Below are positions 1-7,607 of a DNA stretch of 10,862 nt, one piece after another (the first letter of the stretch is position 1; each line of letters opens with the position of its first letter). The DNA is taken from contig JAEYUN010000031.1 in assembly GCA_023432475.1 (NCBI GenBank), positions 1-10,862 on the forward strand, read 5' to 3'. The translations under genes and the position numbers were made by a program. The stretch is from Candidatus Parcubacteria bacterium (GTDB lineage: Bacteria > Patescibacteriota > Saccharimonadia > Saccharimonadales > Saccharimonadaceae). Under the pieces are notes generated by a model, which saw only the letters and a program-made list of their open reading frames with translations, was not told where the DNA came from and searched no databases.

Positions 1-2561
1 ACAAGACTCCCTCCATTCAGGGATTGTGTGGCAAAAATATTCAAGTCGCTTGCCGCTTTGAAGGAATGAGTGACAAAGAAATAAAAAAGCTTGAAGAGAG
101 GGCTAAGTCGCGCGGTCATAATATCAAGGTTGAAGCCAGCGACACGAAAAATATTTTTGGCAGACGCACGGTTAGCACTATAAGTGTTGATGGCAATAAA
201 ATGTCGGCTGCTGAATTCGCCGCCGACCTAGGCAAGCGCAATAGCGTCTCCCAGACCGCCATGCGTAGCGTCATGAAACCATGGATAGCGGCTTGGGCTG
301 GGGCCAAAGTTAACAACCTATTCTCAAAACTGGGTATATCAAAAGCTAAAAATGTCTCTGGTGCGACCAGCGTAGAAGACGCCAAAGAAAAAATTAAACA
401 AAACCAACGAGGAAACGTTGATCTTGATGTATCATCTCGCAATCCGGTGGCCGATGATAATGAAGAGGAGGCTAGGAGAGCAGCCGCTGCTAATGAAAAT
501 GCCGACAAGCTCGCGGGGGGCGAACCTAAAAGTAGCAACATCGGCGACAGAATACGTACCAATGCTTTAAAAAATCTAAGCTCTACGGCCCAAGAGACCG
601 TAACCCGTATGGCTGGCTCGGTGGCAAAAGGCGTTTTAATCACCGGGGCCATTGACTCGGCCTGTACGGTAGTTAATACCGTTTCAGCCATTGGTTATAT
701 GGCAAAATACGCTGGTGCCCTGCAGCTCATACGCTTTGCTATGACATTTTCAAACGTCGCCCACGCCACTAAGGCAGGGGAGGCGACGACAGCCTCGCAC
801 GAAGCTCTCGGTGCCATTTTAAATACCACCACCGCTACCGACGACCGAACCGCCGCCGACTCATACGGCTTCCAGTATATGGCTTATGACATTTTAGGCG
901 ACTCGACCGATACCGCTGAGTTTAAGTTGGGCGGCGGATTGCCGGCTGAAATGAAGGCTTCGCTCGAGCTGGTTGATGGTCTAACCCAAAACGGTGAAGT
1001 CTGTAACTTTATCCAACACCCCGGTGTCCGCATTGGTTCGGCCCTCGTCGGAATCGCAGCGGCTATATTTTCTGGCGGCACAATAACCGTCGGTCAAGTT
1101 TCGGCTAGCGTGGGGATAGCCGCTATATTATCGGTTATACAGCAGTTTTCTATCCCGCTGATCGCCGACATGGTAGCCGGTGAGTTTGTTAATGACTCCA
1201 CCGTCGGTAACAGCAGTGGTAACGCTCTAGCATCCGGCTATGGCGCCTTCTATGCTCAGCTTAACAACAACACCGGCCTCCAGGTTATGACAACCGAACA
1301 GGCTGCCGTATTTGACCAGACCATTAAAGCCGACTATGTCGCTCAGGCGAAGCAAGAATCAGTTGAAGAAACTGGTCAGTTTGACGCTAGTAATCCCAAC
1401 TCCTTCCTGGGCAGCCTTGCTATGCAGCTCATGCCGGCCATCAACAGCAAGTCGGTAGCCGACCTGAGCGGCAAGCTGGTCTCACTAGTTGCCAACCCCA
1501 TCTCGAAAACCGCCCAAGCAGCTACTGACCCTAAAGCTCAGTACGAAGTTTGCACCGACAGTGACTATAAGCGACTAGGTATAGCAACCGATCCGTTCTG
1601 CAACCCGGTCTACGCCATGTCCGACAGCGCACTCGCTAAAGATGTCGACGAAGTTATCGCTTTTATGTACGAAAATAATTATATCGACAGTCAAGGCAAC
1701 CCGCTTGGGGACTACGGTACGTTTATGGCCGAGTGTGTCGATAACACCAGTCCATTCGGGATAAATAACGAAGACACAGCCGGACGGATAAGACCGGAAA
1801 GCTGTATACCAGGCAAGACAGACAGACCAGAAGAGTTTTGGATACACACCGTAGATAGTCGAATATACGAGAAAATGCAGTGTCTTATTGAAGATGACTC
1901 TAGCGCTTGCGGGGCAGCCGCCTACGTCGAAAATAACGCCGGTGTTTGCCCGGCCGGTGCGGTTGGTGTAGCCGATATTAAAAAGGGTTATTGGGACGGC
2001 GGGTACCGCGACGCTACTTTTTGCGCCGTTGATAACACGGTCGACAGCAGCATGTCGGGCATCCGCGACGCCGACGTGTTCCGTGATAACAATCAGGTAC
2101 TCCAAACCAACACCACCGGCAAAATTGTCGTACTCGACCGGGCAACCGCCGATATGGTTGAGTTGGTTAAAAAATATACCGAGTCAACCAGTAAAAGCGC
2201 TTTTGCCGCTACCTTTTCGTACCGCAGCCACAACCAACAGTGTTTAATGTTCTACTACACTCACTACAGCGCCAACGATTCGACTTATTCAAAACTCCCA
2301 ACCTCATGTAGTGGTATATCGCAAAGTGACGCCGACGCTATGCGCGCCAAAATGAGCGGCAACTACTTCATGCCGAAGTCGTTTTATGTATCTGACCATG
2401 AGTCTGGTAGAGCCCTTGACGTAGTCGATCTGGCTTGGATAAACCAATGTGTTAGCGGCAATTACGACGGTGACGGCGGCTACGCTTCTAATACATGTTA
2501 CAATTTCGTATCGGCCGCTATTCCGGGCGATTTACACCATGTAGTCTGGAAAGGAAATTAG
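1..2561 (+). CDS. Large membrane protein with C-terminal VanY/M15-like peptidase domain (5' partial)
   Basis: The reading frame is open from base 3 with no stop, so the gene starts upstream of the window; the TTG at 24 is only the first start-like codon and has no convincing ribosome site. Residues below are numbered from that TTG. Residues 1-195 are charged and probably cytoplasmic. Hydrophobic stretches at about 198-245 and 334-385 look like membrane segments. The part after residue 500 has about 12 cysteines, against four in the first 500, which suggests an exported, disulfide-bonded region. The last 140 residues match the M15/VanY D-Ala-D-Ala peptidase pattern: YRSHNQQ (733-739, compare YRSYxxQ), SDHESGRALD (790-799, giving likely zinc ligands His792 and Asp799), and GDLHHVVW (835-842) in place of the usual ExWH motif. 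Asp836 would stand in for the catalytic Glu and His839 would be the third ligand. The family acts on peptidoglycan stem peptides. The N-terminal part is not recognised; a VirB6/TrbL-like or wall-spanning secretion role is possible but unproven. The next gene follows after 4 bp. Confidence 0.8.
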   Translation, partial: KTPSIQGLCGKNIQVACRFEGMSDKEIKKLEERAKSRGHNIKVEASDTKNIFGRRTVSTISVDGNKMSAAEFAADLGKRNSVSQTAMRSVMKPWIAAWAGAKVNNLFSKLGISKAKNVSGATSVEDAKEKIKQNQRGNVDLDVSSRNPVADDNEEEARRAAAANENADKLAGGEPKSSNIGDRIRTNALKNLSSTAQETVTRMAGSVAKGVLITGAIDSACTVVNTVSAIGYMAKYAGALQLIRFAMTFSNVAHATKAGEATTASHEALGAILNTTTATDDRTAADSYGFQYMAYDILGDSTDTAEFKLGGGLPAEMKASLELVDGLTQNGEVCNFIQHPGVRIGSALVGIAAAIFSGGTITVGQVSASVGIAAILSVIQQFSIPLIADMVAGEFVNDSTVGNSSGNALASGYGAFYAQLNNNTGLQVMTTEQAAVFDQTIKADYVAQAKQESVEETGQFDASNPNSFLGSLAMQLMPAINSKSVADLSGKLVSLVANPISKTAQAATDPKAQYEVCTDSDYKRLGIATDPFCNPVYAMSDSALAKDVDEVIAFMYENNYIDSQGNPLGDYGTFMAECVDNTSPFGINNEDTAGRIRPESCIPGKTDRPEEFWIHTVDSRIYEKMQCLIEDDSSACGAAAYVENNAGVCPAGAVGVADIKKGYWDGGYRDATFCAVDNTVDSSMSGIRDADVFRDNNQVLQTNTTGKIVVLDRATADMVELVKKYTESTSKSAFAATFSYRSHNQQCLMFYYTHYSANDSTYSKLPTSCSGISQSDADAMRAKMSGNYFMPKSFYVSDHESGRALDVVDLAWINQCVSGNYDGDGGYASNTCYNFVSAAIPGDLHHVVWKGN
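2121..2549 (+). other. M15/VanY-like peptidase domain of the preceding gene
   Basis: This subregion holds the M15 signature: the arginine-containing YRS motif at about 2220-2228, a His/Asp pair in an SxHxxGxAxD-like motif (His codon at 2397-2399, Asp codon at 2418-2420) and a terminal His-His followed by a Trp six codons before the stop. The spacing and order agree with VanY-type carboxypeptidases and M15 endolysins. The catalytic Glu position appears to be Asp, so activity is uncertain. Confidence 0.65.
2549..2556 (+). promoter_or_regulatory. Ribosome binding site for the EEP-lysozyme-M23 gene
   Basis: A purine-rich GAAAGGAA lies about 9 bases before the ATG at 2566, inside the last codons of the upstream gene. 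It supports this ATG as the start and supports translation from a shared transcript. Confidence 0.55.
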
Positions 2562-2565
2562 ACCC

Positions 2566-4806
2566 ATGACAAACACAAAACCGGTTGTCAAATCCGTCTG
2601 GCCTAAAGTCTCACTGCTGCTCAGGCGCGCCGCTCTGGCTTTAGTACTAACCCTAGCCGCTATCATACCCTCGACTTCGCCGACAACCACTTCGGCTCTC
2701 AGTGTGCCAGGTTTGGCAGTAGGCAGCTACAATATTTTAGGCTATTACCACCAACCAGGGGCGACACGTTACGAACCGGCAAGGCTGCGGCAAATTGTCG
2801 CTAACATCAACGATATGCGCCTCGATGTAGTGGGGTTGCAAGAATACCGCGACCAAGGTCGTGGCGACCCCAAAGCTCTCGAGCACGAACTACAAAAACT
2901 CAACCCGGCCTGGCGAATGGTTTACAACGAACACGGTGTCCAGCTAAATATGGTATATAACAGCAATACCGTCCGTTTGATCAAAGACCGAGCTATAAAA
3001 ACCTTTGACAACCCTAGCTGTACTGGTGGTACGCCATATGTTAGGGTGGCCAATTTTCAGACCGTCAACGGCAGCCAGGAATTCTTGTTTATAAACCTAC
3101 ATACCAATTCCCAACATGGTGGCAGCGGCTCAACATGCAGTGAAAGCACTTCCAATAGTGAACGTCTTAGGGTAGTTAGAAGTACCCTGGAAGAGTCGGT
3201 CGTACGTGACTTTACTGGTCCGGTGTTGTTCGTTGGCGATTTCAACGCCCGCCCCGACAAACCCAGCGCCAGCAATTACGACCCTGGTGTTGAGAATTAT
3301 CTCGAGAGCAACGGCTATGCCAACGCCCGTGACATCCCGAACGCTAACCGCAAAAGGGGTGGTAATATCGATCATATCTACTATAAAAAGGCGACAGTGA
3401 CAGCACCGGCTTACTTTGAAAGTTTAGACTGTAAACCTATTCCTAGAGGCGTTCCAGCCATGTTTGACACTTCTATGACCTGTGCCTCCGACCACGTACC
3501 CATAAAAGCTATTTTCAGTAACCTCAACGGTAGCGGTTCGGGTTGCGGTTCGGTTAGTTCCCTGAATGCCGGTCGTAAAACCCAGTTTGAAGAGTGGGAC
3601 ATAACCTTTTACGACCCTTCGATTAGCGCTTGTTGTATCGCAACTGTGTCAAACGGTGAATTAGTTGGTGAGACAAACGCTGAGAAAGCCTATAATTTCC
3701 TGGTGACCACCCCAATCAGTACCAACGCCAACCGGCCCTTAACTGCCGCTCAAGCTGCCGGTGCGGTCGGTAACCTTATGCGCGAGTCGGCTGGTGACAC
3801 CTACAGCCTAAAGACCGACGCTTCCAACGGAACTCATTTTGGGATAGCCCAATGGGGCGCCAGGTTTGCGGCTTTGAAAAACTTCGCCGAGGCCAAAGGG
3901 ACCGAATGGACCGACTTAAAAACCCAGCTTGAATTCATTGTCTACGAGCTTGAAAATGAAGAGTCGGCCGTCATTAAAGATTCTGACTTTAAAAACGCCC
4001 CCAACAGCGAGGCTGGAGCGCGCCTGGCAGCCGTGCGCTGGGACAAGTTTTACGAGCGTTCTGGCGGTAATGGACTGGACAAGCGTCAAGATAACGCCGC
4101 CCGGGCTTTTAATGACTTCAGTAACAATACCGGCAGTAGTTCAACAACAGACGAAGAAGCCGATCCTGGCCGTGGTGATGTGCCGGCTAACGACGACGAG
4201 GCCCAAGCTTTATCGTATAGCAGCAACGACTCTGCCGGCTGCGCCGCCACCAGCTCCGACTATGTTTTCCCGCTAAAAGCCACTAAGGTTGATGTTAGAA
4301 AGTGGGGCAATAACCCTGGCGATACCGAGTGGCGCTCGGGCCGTTATCACGAAAATGTTTTCACTGGTTACTTCGCGGTTGATATCATGGCGCCAGAAGG
4401 TACGCCGGTAGTAGCCTTCCGCGGTGGCGAGGTTATAGACGTAAGTGTTGGCAGCCGCAGCGAACTACGCGTCCAGATTAAAGATAGTGACGGTTATACT
4501 TACTTTTACACTCACCTCAGCCGCTCGCGTGGTGCCAGTGTAAAAAAGAATGATAAAGTTGAGGCTGGCACGGTTATTGCCTATATCGGCAACCGACAAG
4601 AAGCATGGGGTACCAGCCCCCACCTTCATATCGACAAATCAAAAAACCCCGGTGAAGGTCTCAGGGGTAGCTGTACGGCATCCCAAGGCTATTGTCCAAT
4701 AGCTAGCGAAGATAGGTTTGTTAGAATAGTTAAAGAATTGCATGACTCGTACGAAAAACTAGGCGAGCTACCAACTACAACCACTTCACCAGGAGACCAG
4801 TTATGA
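2566..4806 (+). CDS. Secreted three-module protein: EEP nuclease/phosphatase, phage-tail lysozyme, M23 peptidase
   Basis: 746 residues. A basic N-terminus followed by a hydrophobic stretch (about 21-36) reads as a signal peptide or membrane anchor. Residues 50-318 form an endonuclease/exonuclease/phosphatase (DNase I-like) domain with an apparently complete active site: Asn56, QE at 92-93, NLHT at 177-180, GDFN at 224-227, IDH at 268-270 and SDH at 308-310. Possible substrates include DNA, RNA, inositol phosphates or sphingomyelin; the sequence does not decide. Residues 370-520 resemble the phage-tail lysozyme family, with GNLMRES (402-408, likely catalytic Glu407) and FGIAQW (425-430). After a Ser/Asp-rich linker, residues 565-700 form an M23 (LytM/lysostaphin-like) domain with APEGTPV, YTHL (His650) and HLH (686-688). 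The first zinc ligand of the usual HxxxD is Tyr602, with Asp606 kept. Cysteines are spread through the protein, consistent with export. Its stop overlaps the next start (ATGA). The architecture fits an exported cell-wall and nucleic-acid-acting effector or a secretion-machine component; that role is inferred. Confidence 0.85.
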   Translation: MTNTKPVVKSVWPKVSLLLRRAALALVLTLAAIIPSTSPTTTSALSVPGLAVGSYNILGYYHQPGATRYEPARLRQIVANINDMRLDVVGLQEYRDQGRGDPKALEHELQKLNPAWRMVYNEHGVQLNMVYNSNTVRLIKDRAIKTFDNPSCTGGTPYVRVANFQTVNGSQEFLFINLHTNSQHGGSGSTCSESTSNSERLRVVRSTLEESVVRDFTGPVLFVGDFNARPDKPSASNYDPGVENYLESNGYANARDIPNANRKRGGNIDHIYYKKATVTAPAYFESLDCKPIPRGVPAMFDTSMTCASDHVPIKAIFSNLNGSGSGCGSVSSLNAGRKTQFEEWDITFYDPSISACCIATVSNGELVGETNAEKAYNFLVTTPISTNANRPLTAAQAAGAVGNLMRESAGDTYSLKTDASNGTHFGIAQWGARFAALKNFAEAKGTEWTDLKTQLEFIVYELENEESAVIKDSDFKNAPNSEAGARLAAVRWDKFYERSGGNGLDKRQDNAARAFNDFSNNTGSSSTTDEEADPGRGDVPANDDEAQALSYSSNDSAGCAATSSDYVFPLKATKVDVRKWGNNPGDTEWRSGRYHENVFTGYFAVDIMAPEGTPVVAFRGGEVIDVSVGSRSELRVQIKDSDGYTYFYTHLSRSRGASVKKNDKVEAGTVIAYIGNRQEAWGTSPHLHIDKSKNPGEGLRGSCTASQGYCPIASEDRFVRIVKELHDSYEKLGELPTTTTSPGDQL
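4791..4796 (+). promoter_or_regulatory. Ribosome binding site for the 171-residue membrane protein
   Basis: AGGAGA sits 6 bases before the ATG at 4803. With the ATGA overlap of stop and start it fixes the start of the downstream gene and points to translational coupling. Confidence 0.7.
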
Positions 4807-5318
4807 TCAATGAATGGATACGCAACAACAAAAAGCTAGCTGTTATTATCGCTGTTGGCGGCCTAGCACTCTTGGCGCTCATTATATTTTTGGTCGTAAA
4901 CGTTTTTCAAAACAGTAACCGGGGCGAAGAACAAGAACCGGCTAGTTACATATCTATATCAAACCTGGAAGTGTTGTATGAGGATTTTTCAGACTATACT
5001 GTCGGCTATATATCGGACGCCCTCATGACCGCGCTTAGTACCAACCAATCTATGAAAAACGGAAAACCGGCGAGTGACGAAAGCGCTATACCAAAAGACT
5101 CTACCAATGCCGAACTTTACAGTGGAAACGGTACCGGCGAATACACTCTAAAAATTGAGGGGGATAAGGTAGACTATTTTGAAGACGACTGGGGTATGTG
5201 GCATACTTTTTCTGTTTCTGTTAACGACGGACGTAGATTTAAAGTCGACGTAGCTATTGGCGCTCACAACCGCGACAACGACGTCGCCTACACTAAAATA
5301 AATATTACAAAGCTATAG
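4803..5318 (+). CDS. Small single-pass membrane protein of the envelope operon
   Basis: 171 residues, not recognised as any named family. The N-terminus is short and basic (MINEWIRNNKK) and is followed by one strongly hydrophobic segment at about 13-34. A soluble domain of about 135 residues, rich in Asp, Asn, Ser and alternating hydrophobic residues, should face outside. This is the plan of a bitopic protein such as a VirB8-like or assembly subunit, but no family motif is visible and I do not assign one. It overlaps the preceding gene by four bases with a good Shine-Dalgarno, so it is very likely made with the three-module enzyme. Its last 14 bases overlap the 3' end of the convergent recF. 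No intrinsic terminator follows it. Confidence 0.8.
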   Translation: MINEWIRNNKKLAVIIAVGGLALLALIIFLVVNVFQNSNRGEEQEPASYISISNLEVLYEDFSDYTVGYISDALMTALSTNQSMKNGKPASDESAIPKDSTNAELYSGNGTGEYTLKIEGDKVDYFEDDWGMWHTFSVSVNDGRRFKVDVAIGAHNRDNDVAYTKINITKL

Positions 5319-6339
5319 TCTGAACTCCTTTTCGCCGGGGTGCATGGGTGGTGGTGATTATCTTCTGAACGTCGGCTGTTTGTGCCAGCAGGGCTGTCTG
5401 GCGGTCTTGGTCTAGTTCGGAAAAAACATCGTCGAGTAGCAATAGGGGGTTATTGTCTGACAAACCTTTAAGTAAGTTTAGTTCCGCATACTTGAGAGCT
5501 AGTACGATAGTGCGAATCTCGCCGCGTGAGGCGCTGGTGCGGGCGTCTTTACCGTTTAAGACAAAGCTTATATCGTCGCGGTGTGGGCCGGTGCTAGTAA
5601 AGCCTCTTAAGGCGTCTTTTTCCAGATTTTTACTAAGTTCCCGGACTAGGGCATGCGAGTCTCGGTGAGTCGGGGTGTATTCAATCCTTAATTCGTCTTT
5701 GCCGCCTGATAAGTTGCTGTAGTGTTGGCTAAGCTTTTCGTTAAGTTGGTCGACTAGTTGCAAACGTGCCTCGGTAATCTTGGCCCCGTGTTCAGAAAGG
5801 GCAATATCCCAAACAAACACGGCGTCTTTTAGGAATTCTGAGGAACTGTTTCTTTTAAGTAGGTTATTGCGCTGCAGTAAGGCTCGTTCGTAGCGCGACA
5901 GGTTGGTGCGATATGACGGTAGGGTAGATATTAGTAAGTTATCTAGGTAAGCCCGCCTCATACCTGGCGAGCCATGTATCAATAGCAAATCGTCTGGTTC
6001 AAATAAAACTACCGGTAACTGTTGTTTATAAGAAAACCGGCCTCTGTTTACACCGTCAACGATAAGTTGTTTATAGACCGACTGTTCCGGGGCAAAGCGC
6101 ACTTCGCGCTCATGATCCCCCAAGTGACCGGTAACCCGCCACCAAACAGTGTCGTATTTTCTAAGGTGCTCATCGCTGTCGCGAAAAGATTTACCGCGCA
6201 GCAACACATAAACTGCCTCTAGTACATTTGTTTTACCCACACCATTACTACCACTAAGTACGGTTATCTCTGGCGAAAAATCAAACCGCCTCTCTTCATA
6301 AGAGCGGAAGTTATATAGTACAAGTTGGCTCAGGTTCAC
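5305..6339 (-). CDS. recF: DNA replication and repair protein RecF
   Basis: 344 residues, close to the usual 350-370. RecF is an SMC-like ATPase that binds gapped DNA and helps RecO and RecR load RecA. Walker A is GSNGVGKT (30-37). The RecF-typical STGPHRDD is at 249-256, the ABC signature at about 270-275 is the variant SRGEIR, Walker B is LLLLDD (299-304) and the D-loop is SELD (307-310). The start is a GTG (bases 6339-6337) chosen because the N-terminus MNLSQLVLYNFRSY matches the family start. No good Shine-Dalgarno lies at proper distance; an AAGG is about 14 bases away. It lies 30 bases after dnaN and is probably cotranscribed with it. Its 3' end overlaps the convergent envelope gene by 14 bases. 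gyrB, the common next gene, is not found here. Confidence 0.96.
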   Translation of the reverse strand: MNLSQLVLYNFRSYEERRFDFSPEITVLSGSNGVGKTNVLEAVYVLLRGKSFRDSDEHLRKYDTVWWRVTGHLGDHEREVRFAPEQSVYKQLIVDGVNRGRFSYKQQLPVVLFEPDDLLLIHGSPGMRRAYLDNLLISTLPSYRTNLSRYERALLQRNNLLKRNSSSEFLKDAVFVWDIALSEHGAKITEARLQLVDQLNEKLSQHYSNLSGGKDELRIEYTPTHRDSHALVRELSKNLEKDALRGFTSTGPHRDDISFVLNGKDARTSASRGEIRTIVLALKYAELNLLKGLSDNNPLLLLDDVFSELDQDRQTALLAQTADVQKIITTTHAPRRKGVQTIAL

Positions 6340-6369
6340 TTATTTATTTTATACCTTGGCTTGTAAAAA

Positions 6370-7464
6370 CTAGCTCTTAAGCGGCATGACGATATGTTGA
6401 TAATCATCTTCACCGACCGGACGAATAATACACGGCGCCAACTTACCACTAAAGCCGAAGGATATTTCTTCGGTGTCAACACAACTAAGGGCTTCTATAA
6501 GGTAACGTGAGTTTAGTGTTATCGAACCCTCGCCATTAACTGCCGCTTCAGTTTGCGAAGTATTTTCTCCGAGCTGGGAGGCTACCGAATGGATAGATAT
6601 AACATTTTTAGTGTTATCGGCGTGCAGGGTTACACTTCCGCCGCTCTCGCGGGCAAATAAACTGGCTATTTTAGTTATACGAGTTAGCTCGTTGGTATTA
6701 AGTGTGGCGGTTATTTCGGTTGTTTTCGGAATCAACTGGCGGTAGTCGGGGAAATTACCCTCAATCAACCGGCTGGTTATTTGGATATCGCCCATTTTAA
6801 ACAGAACCTGCGAGTCATCAAACAGCAGTTCAACTTCTTCGCAGTCTTCCGGTACTACTCGAGTAACCTCCTGTAGAGTTGAAGCTGGTATTAGCGCGTT
6901 AATATCACTGGCTGGCGCTGAGCTAACCGCCCGCTCCGCTAGGCGATAACCGTCGGTAGCTGCCATAAAAAACCGTTTGTCGCTGGTATGACAATAAACC
7001 GCAGTCAGTACTGGACGTGTATCGTCATGTGAAGCTGTGACTATTGTTTGGGTGATGGCTTGTTTTAGGGTGTGGGTTGGTAAGGTAATAGTCGAAGTCG
7101 CTTCTATAGTGGGGAGAGCAGGGAACTCGTCGGCTGCTGTGCCGTTTATGGTTGATTTGTAGTTACCGGACTCTATTTCTAGTTTAGTACCGCTGATTTT
7201 TAAGTCGACGTTACCTTTAGGTAGGTTATTTACAAACTCGCTCGCCAGCCGGGCGGGGATGGTTAGACTACCCTCGTTGACTACCTTGGCTCCTATATAG
7301 TAAATGCTGGCTATCTCAAGATTTGTAGCGGCTATTAGAAGACGGTTATTTTCAGTTTTTAGCAATATGTTCGACAGTATTGGTAGAGAAGTTCTTGAAC
7401 TAGCTACTCGGCTAACCGCCGACAGGGCGCGGTTTAGGTTTTCTTGGGTGACAGTTACTTTCAT
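6370..7464 (-). CDS. dnaN: DNA polymerase III sliding clamp (beta subunit)
   Basis: 364 residues, the normal length for the three-domain clamp that forms a ring dimer around DNA and tethers polymerase. Typical motifs are LPILSNILL (27-35), ATNLEIA (46-52), TDGYRLA (170-176), GNFPDYRQLIP (236-246) and the C-terminal MPLKS, close to the usual MPMR-type ending that lines the binding pocket for clamp partners. The ATG start at 7464 is preceded by AAAGG at a normal distance (bases 7471-7475). It follows dnaA by 258 bases; this gap appears to contain origin elements, and dnaN's own leader lies inside the AT-rich unwinding stretch. Confidence 0.97.
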   Translation of the reverse strand: MKVTVTQENLNRALSAVSRVASSRTSLPILSNILLKTENNRLLIAATNLEIASIYYIGAKVVNEGSLTIPARLASEFVNNLPKGNVDLKISGTKLEIESGNYKSTINGTAADEFPALPTIEATSTITLPTHTLKQAITQTIVTASHDDTRPVLTAVYCHTSDKRFFMAATDGYRLAERAVSSAPASDINALIPASTLQEVTRVVPEDCEEVELLFDDSQVLFKMGDIQITSRLIEGNFPDYRQLIPKTTEITATLNTNELTRITKIASLFARESGGSVTLHADNTKNVISIHSVASQLGENTSQTEAAVNGEGSITLNSRYLIEALSCVDTEEISFGFSGKLAPCIIRPVGEDDYQHIVMPLKS

Positions 7465-7486
7465 GTATTACCTTTCTTTATATATT

Positions 7487-7504
7487 TAGTAGTTGTAGTA
7501 ATAA
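7487..7504 (+). repeat. DnaA-trio repeat
   Basis: On the plus strand the bases read TAG TAG TTG TAG TAA TAA. Read 3' to 5' this is AAT AAT GAT GTT GAT GAT, so five of six triplets fit the DnaA-trio consensus 3'-(G/A)A(T/A)-5', which binds the DnaA filament as single-stranded DNA. It lies 4 bases from a near-consensus DnaA box and next to AT-rich DNA. The function is inferred by comparison with the described motif. Confidence 0.6.
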
Positions 7505-7508
7505 GACG

Positions 7509-7517
7509 TGTGAATAT
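7509..7517 (-). promoter_or_regulatory. DnaA box next to the trio repeats
   Basis: The minus strand reads ATATTCACA, one mismatch (first base) from TTATNCACA. Its position 4 bases from the trio repeats makes it the likely anchor for DnaA loading on single strands. Confidence 0.5.
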
Positions 7518-7563
7518 CTTTTATTTTCATACCTCTACCTCTTGCCTCAGGGTGTTTAAGAGC

Positions 7564-7582
7564 AGTGGAAAAGTGTGGGTAA
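7564..7582 (-). promoter_or_regulatory. Pair of near-consensus DnaA boxes
   Basis: The minus strand reads TTACCCACA (7582-7574) and, one base further, TTTTCCACT (7572-7564). Each has one mismatch to TTWTNCACA. The tandem spacing and shared orientation fit cooperative DnaA binding. Confidence 0.4.
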
Positions 7583-7598
7583 GGAGTTGGAATAAAAC

Positions 7599-7607
7599 TG
7601 TGAATAG
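7599..7607 (-). promoter_or_regulatory. Near-consensus DnaA box
   Basis: The minus strand reads CTATTCACA, one mismatch (first base) from TTATNCACA, in the same orientation as the trio-proximal box. Confidence 0.4.

Noticed and set aside
24..26. TTG as the true start of the first gene
   Set aside because: The same frame is open to the window edge, the upstream codons look protein-like and no ribosome site precedes the TTG. The ATG at 66 has AAGGA almost touching it, too close to serve. A 5'-partial gene is the better call.
116..691. 191-residue minus-strand ORF opposite the first gene
   Set aside because: It lies wholly antisense to a gene with clear domain content, and its composition is the complement of that gene's codon use.
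4804..4806. Possible UGA recoding (as in Gracilibacteria or Absconditabacteria)
   Set aside because: This TGA is a natural stop overlapping the next start with a good ribosome site, and no gene here has in-frame TGA codons.
5272..5287. GCGAC/GTCGC hairpin near the end of the small membrane protein gene as terminator
   Set aside because: Five-base stem inside coding sequence, with no T-run on either strand.
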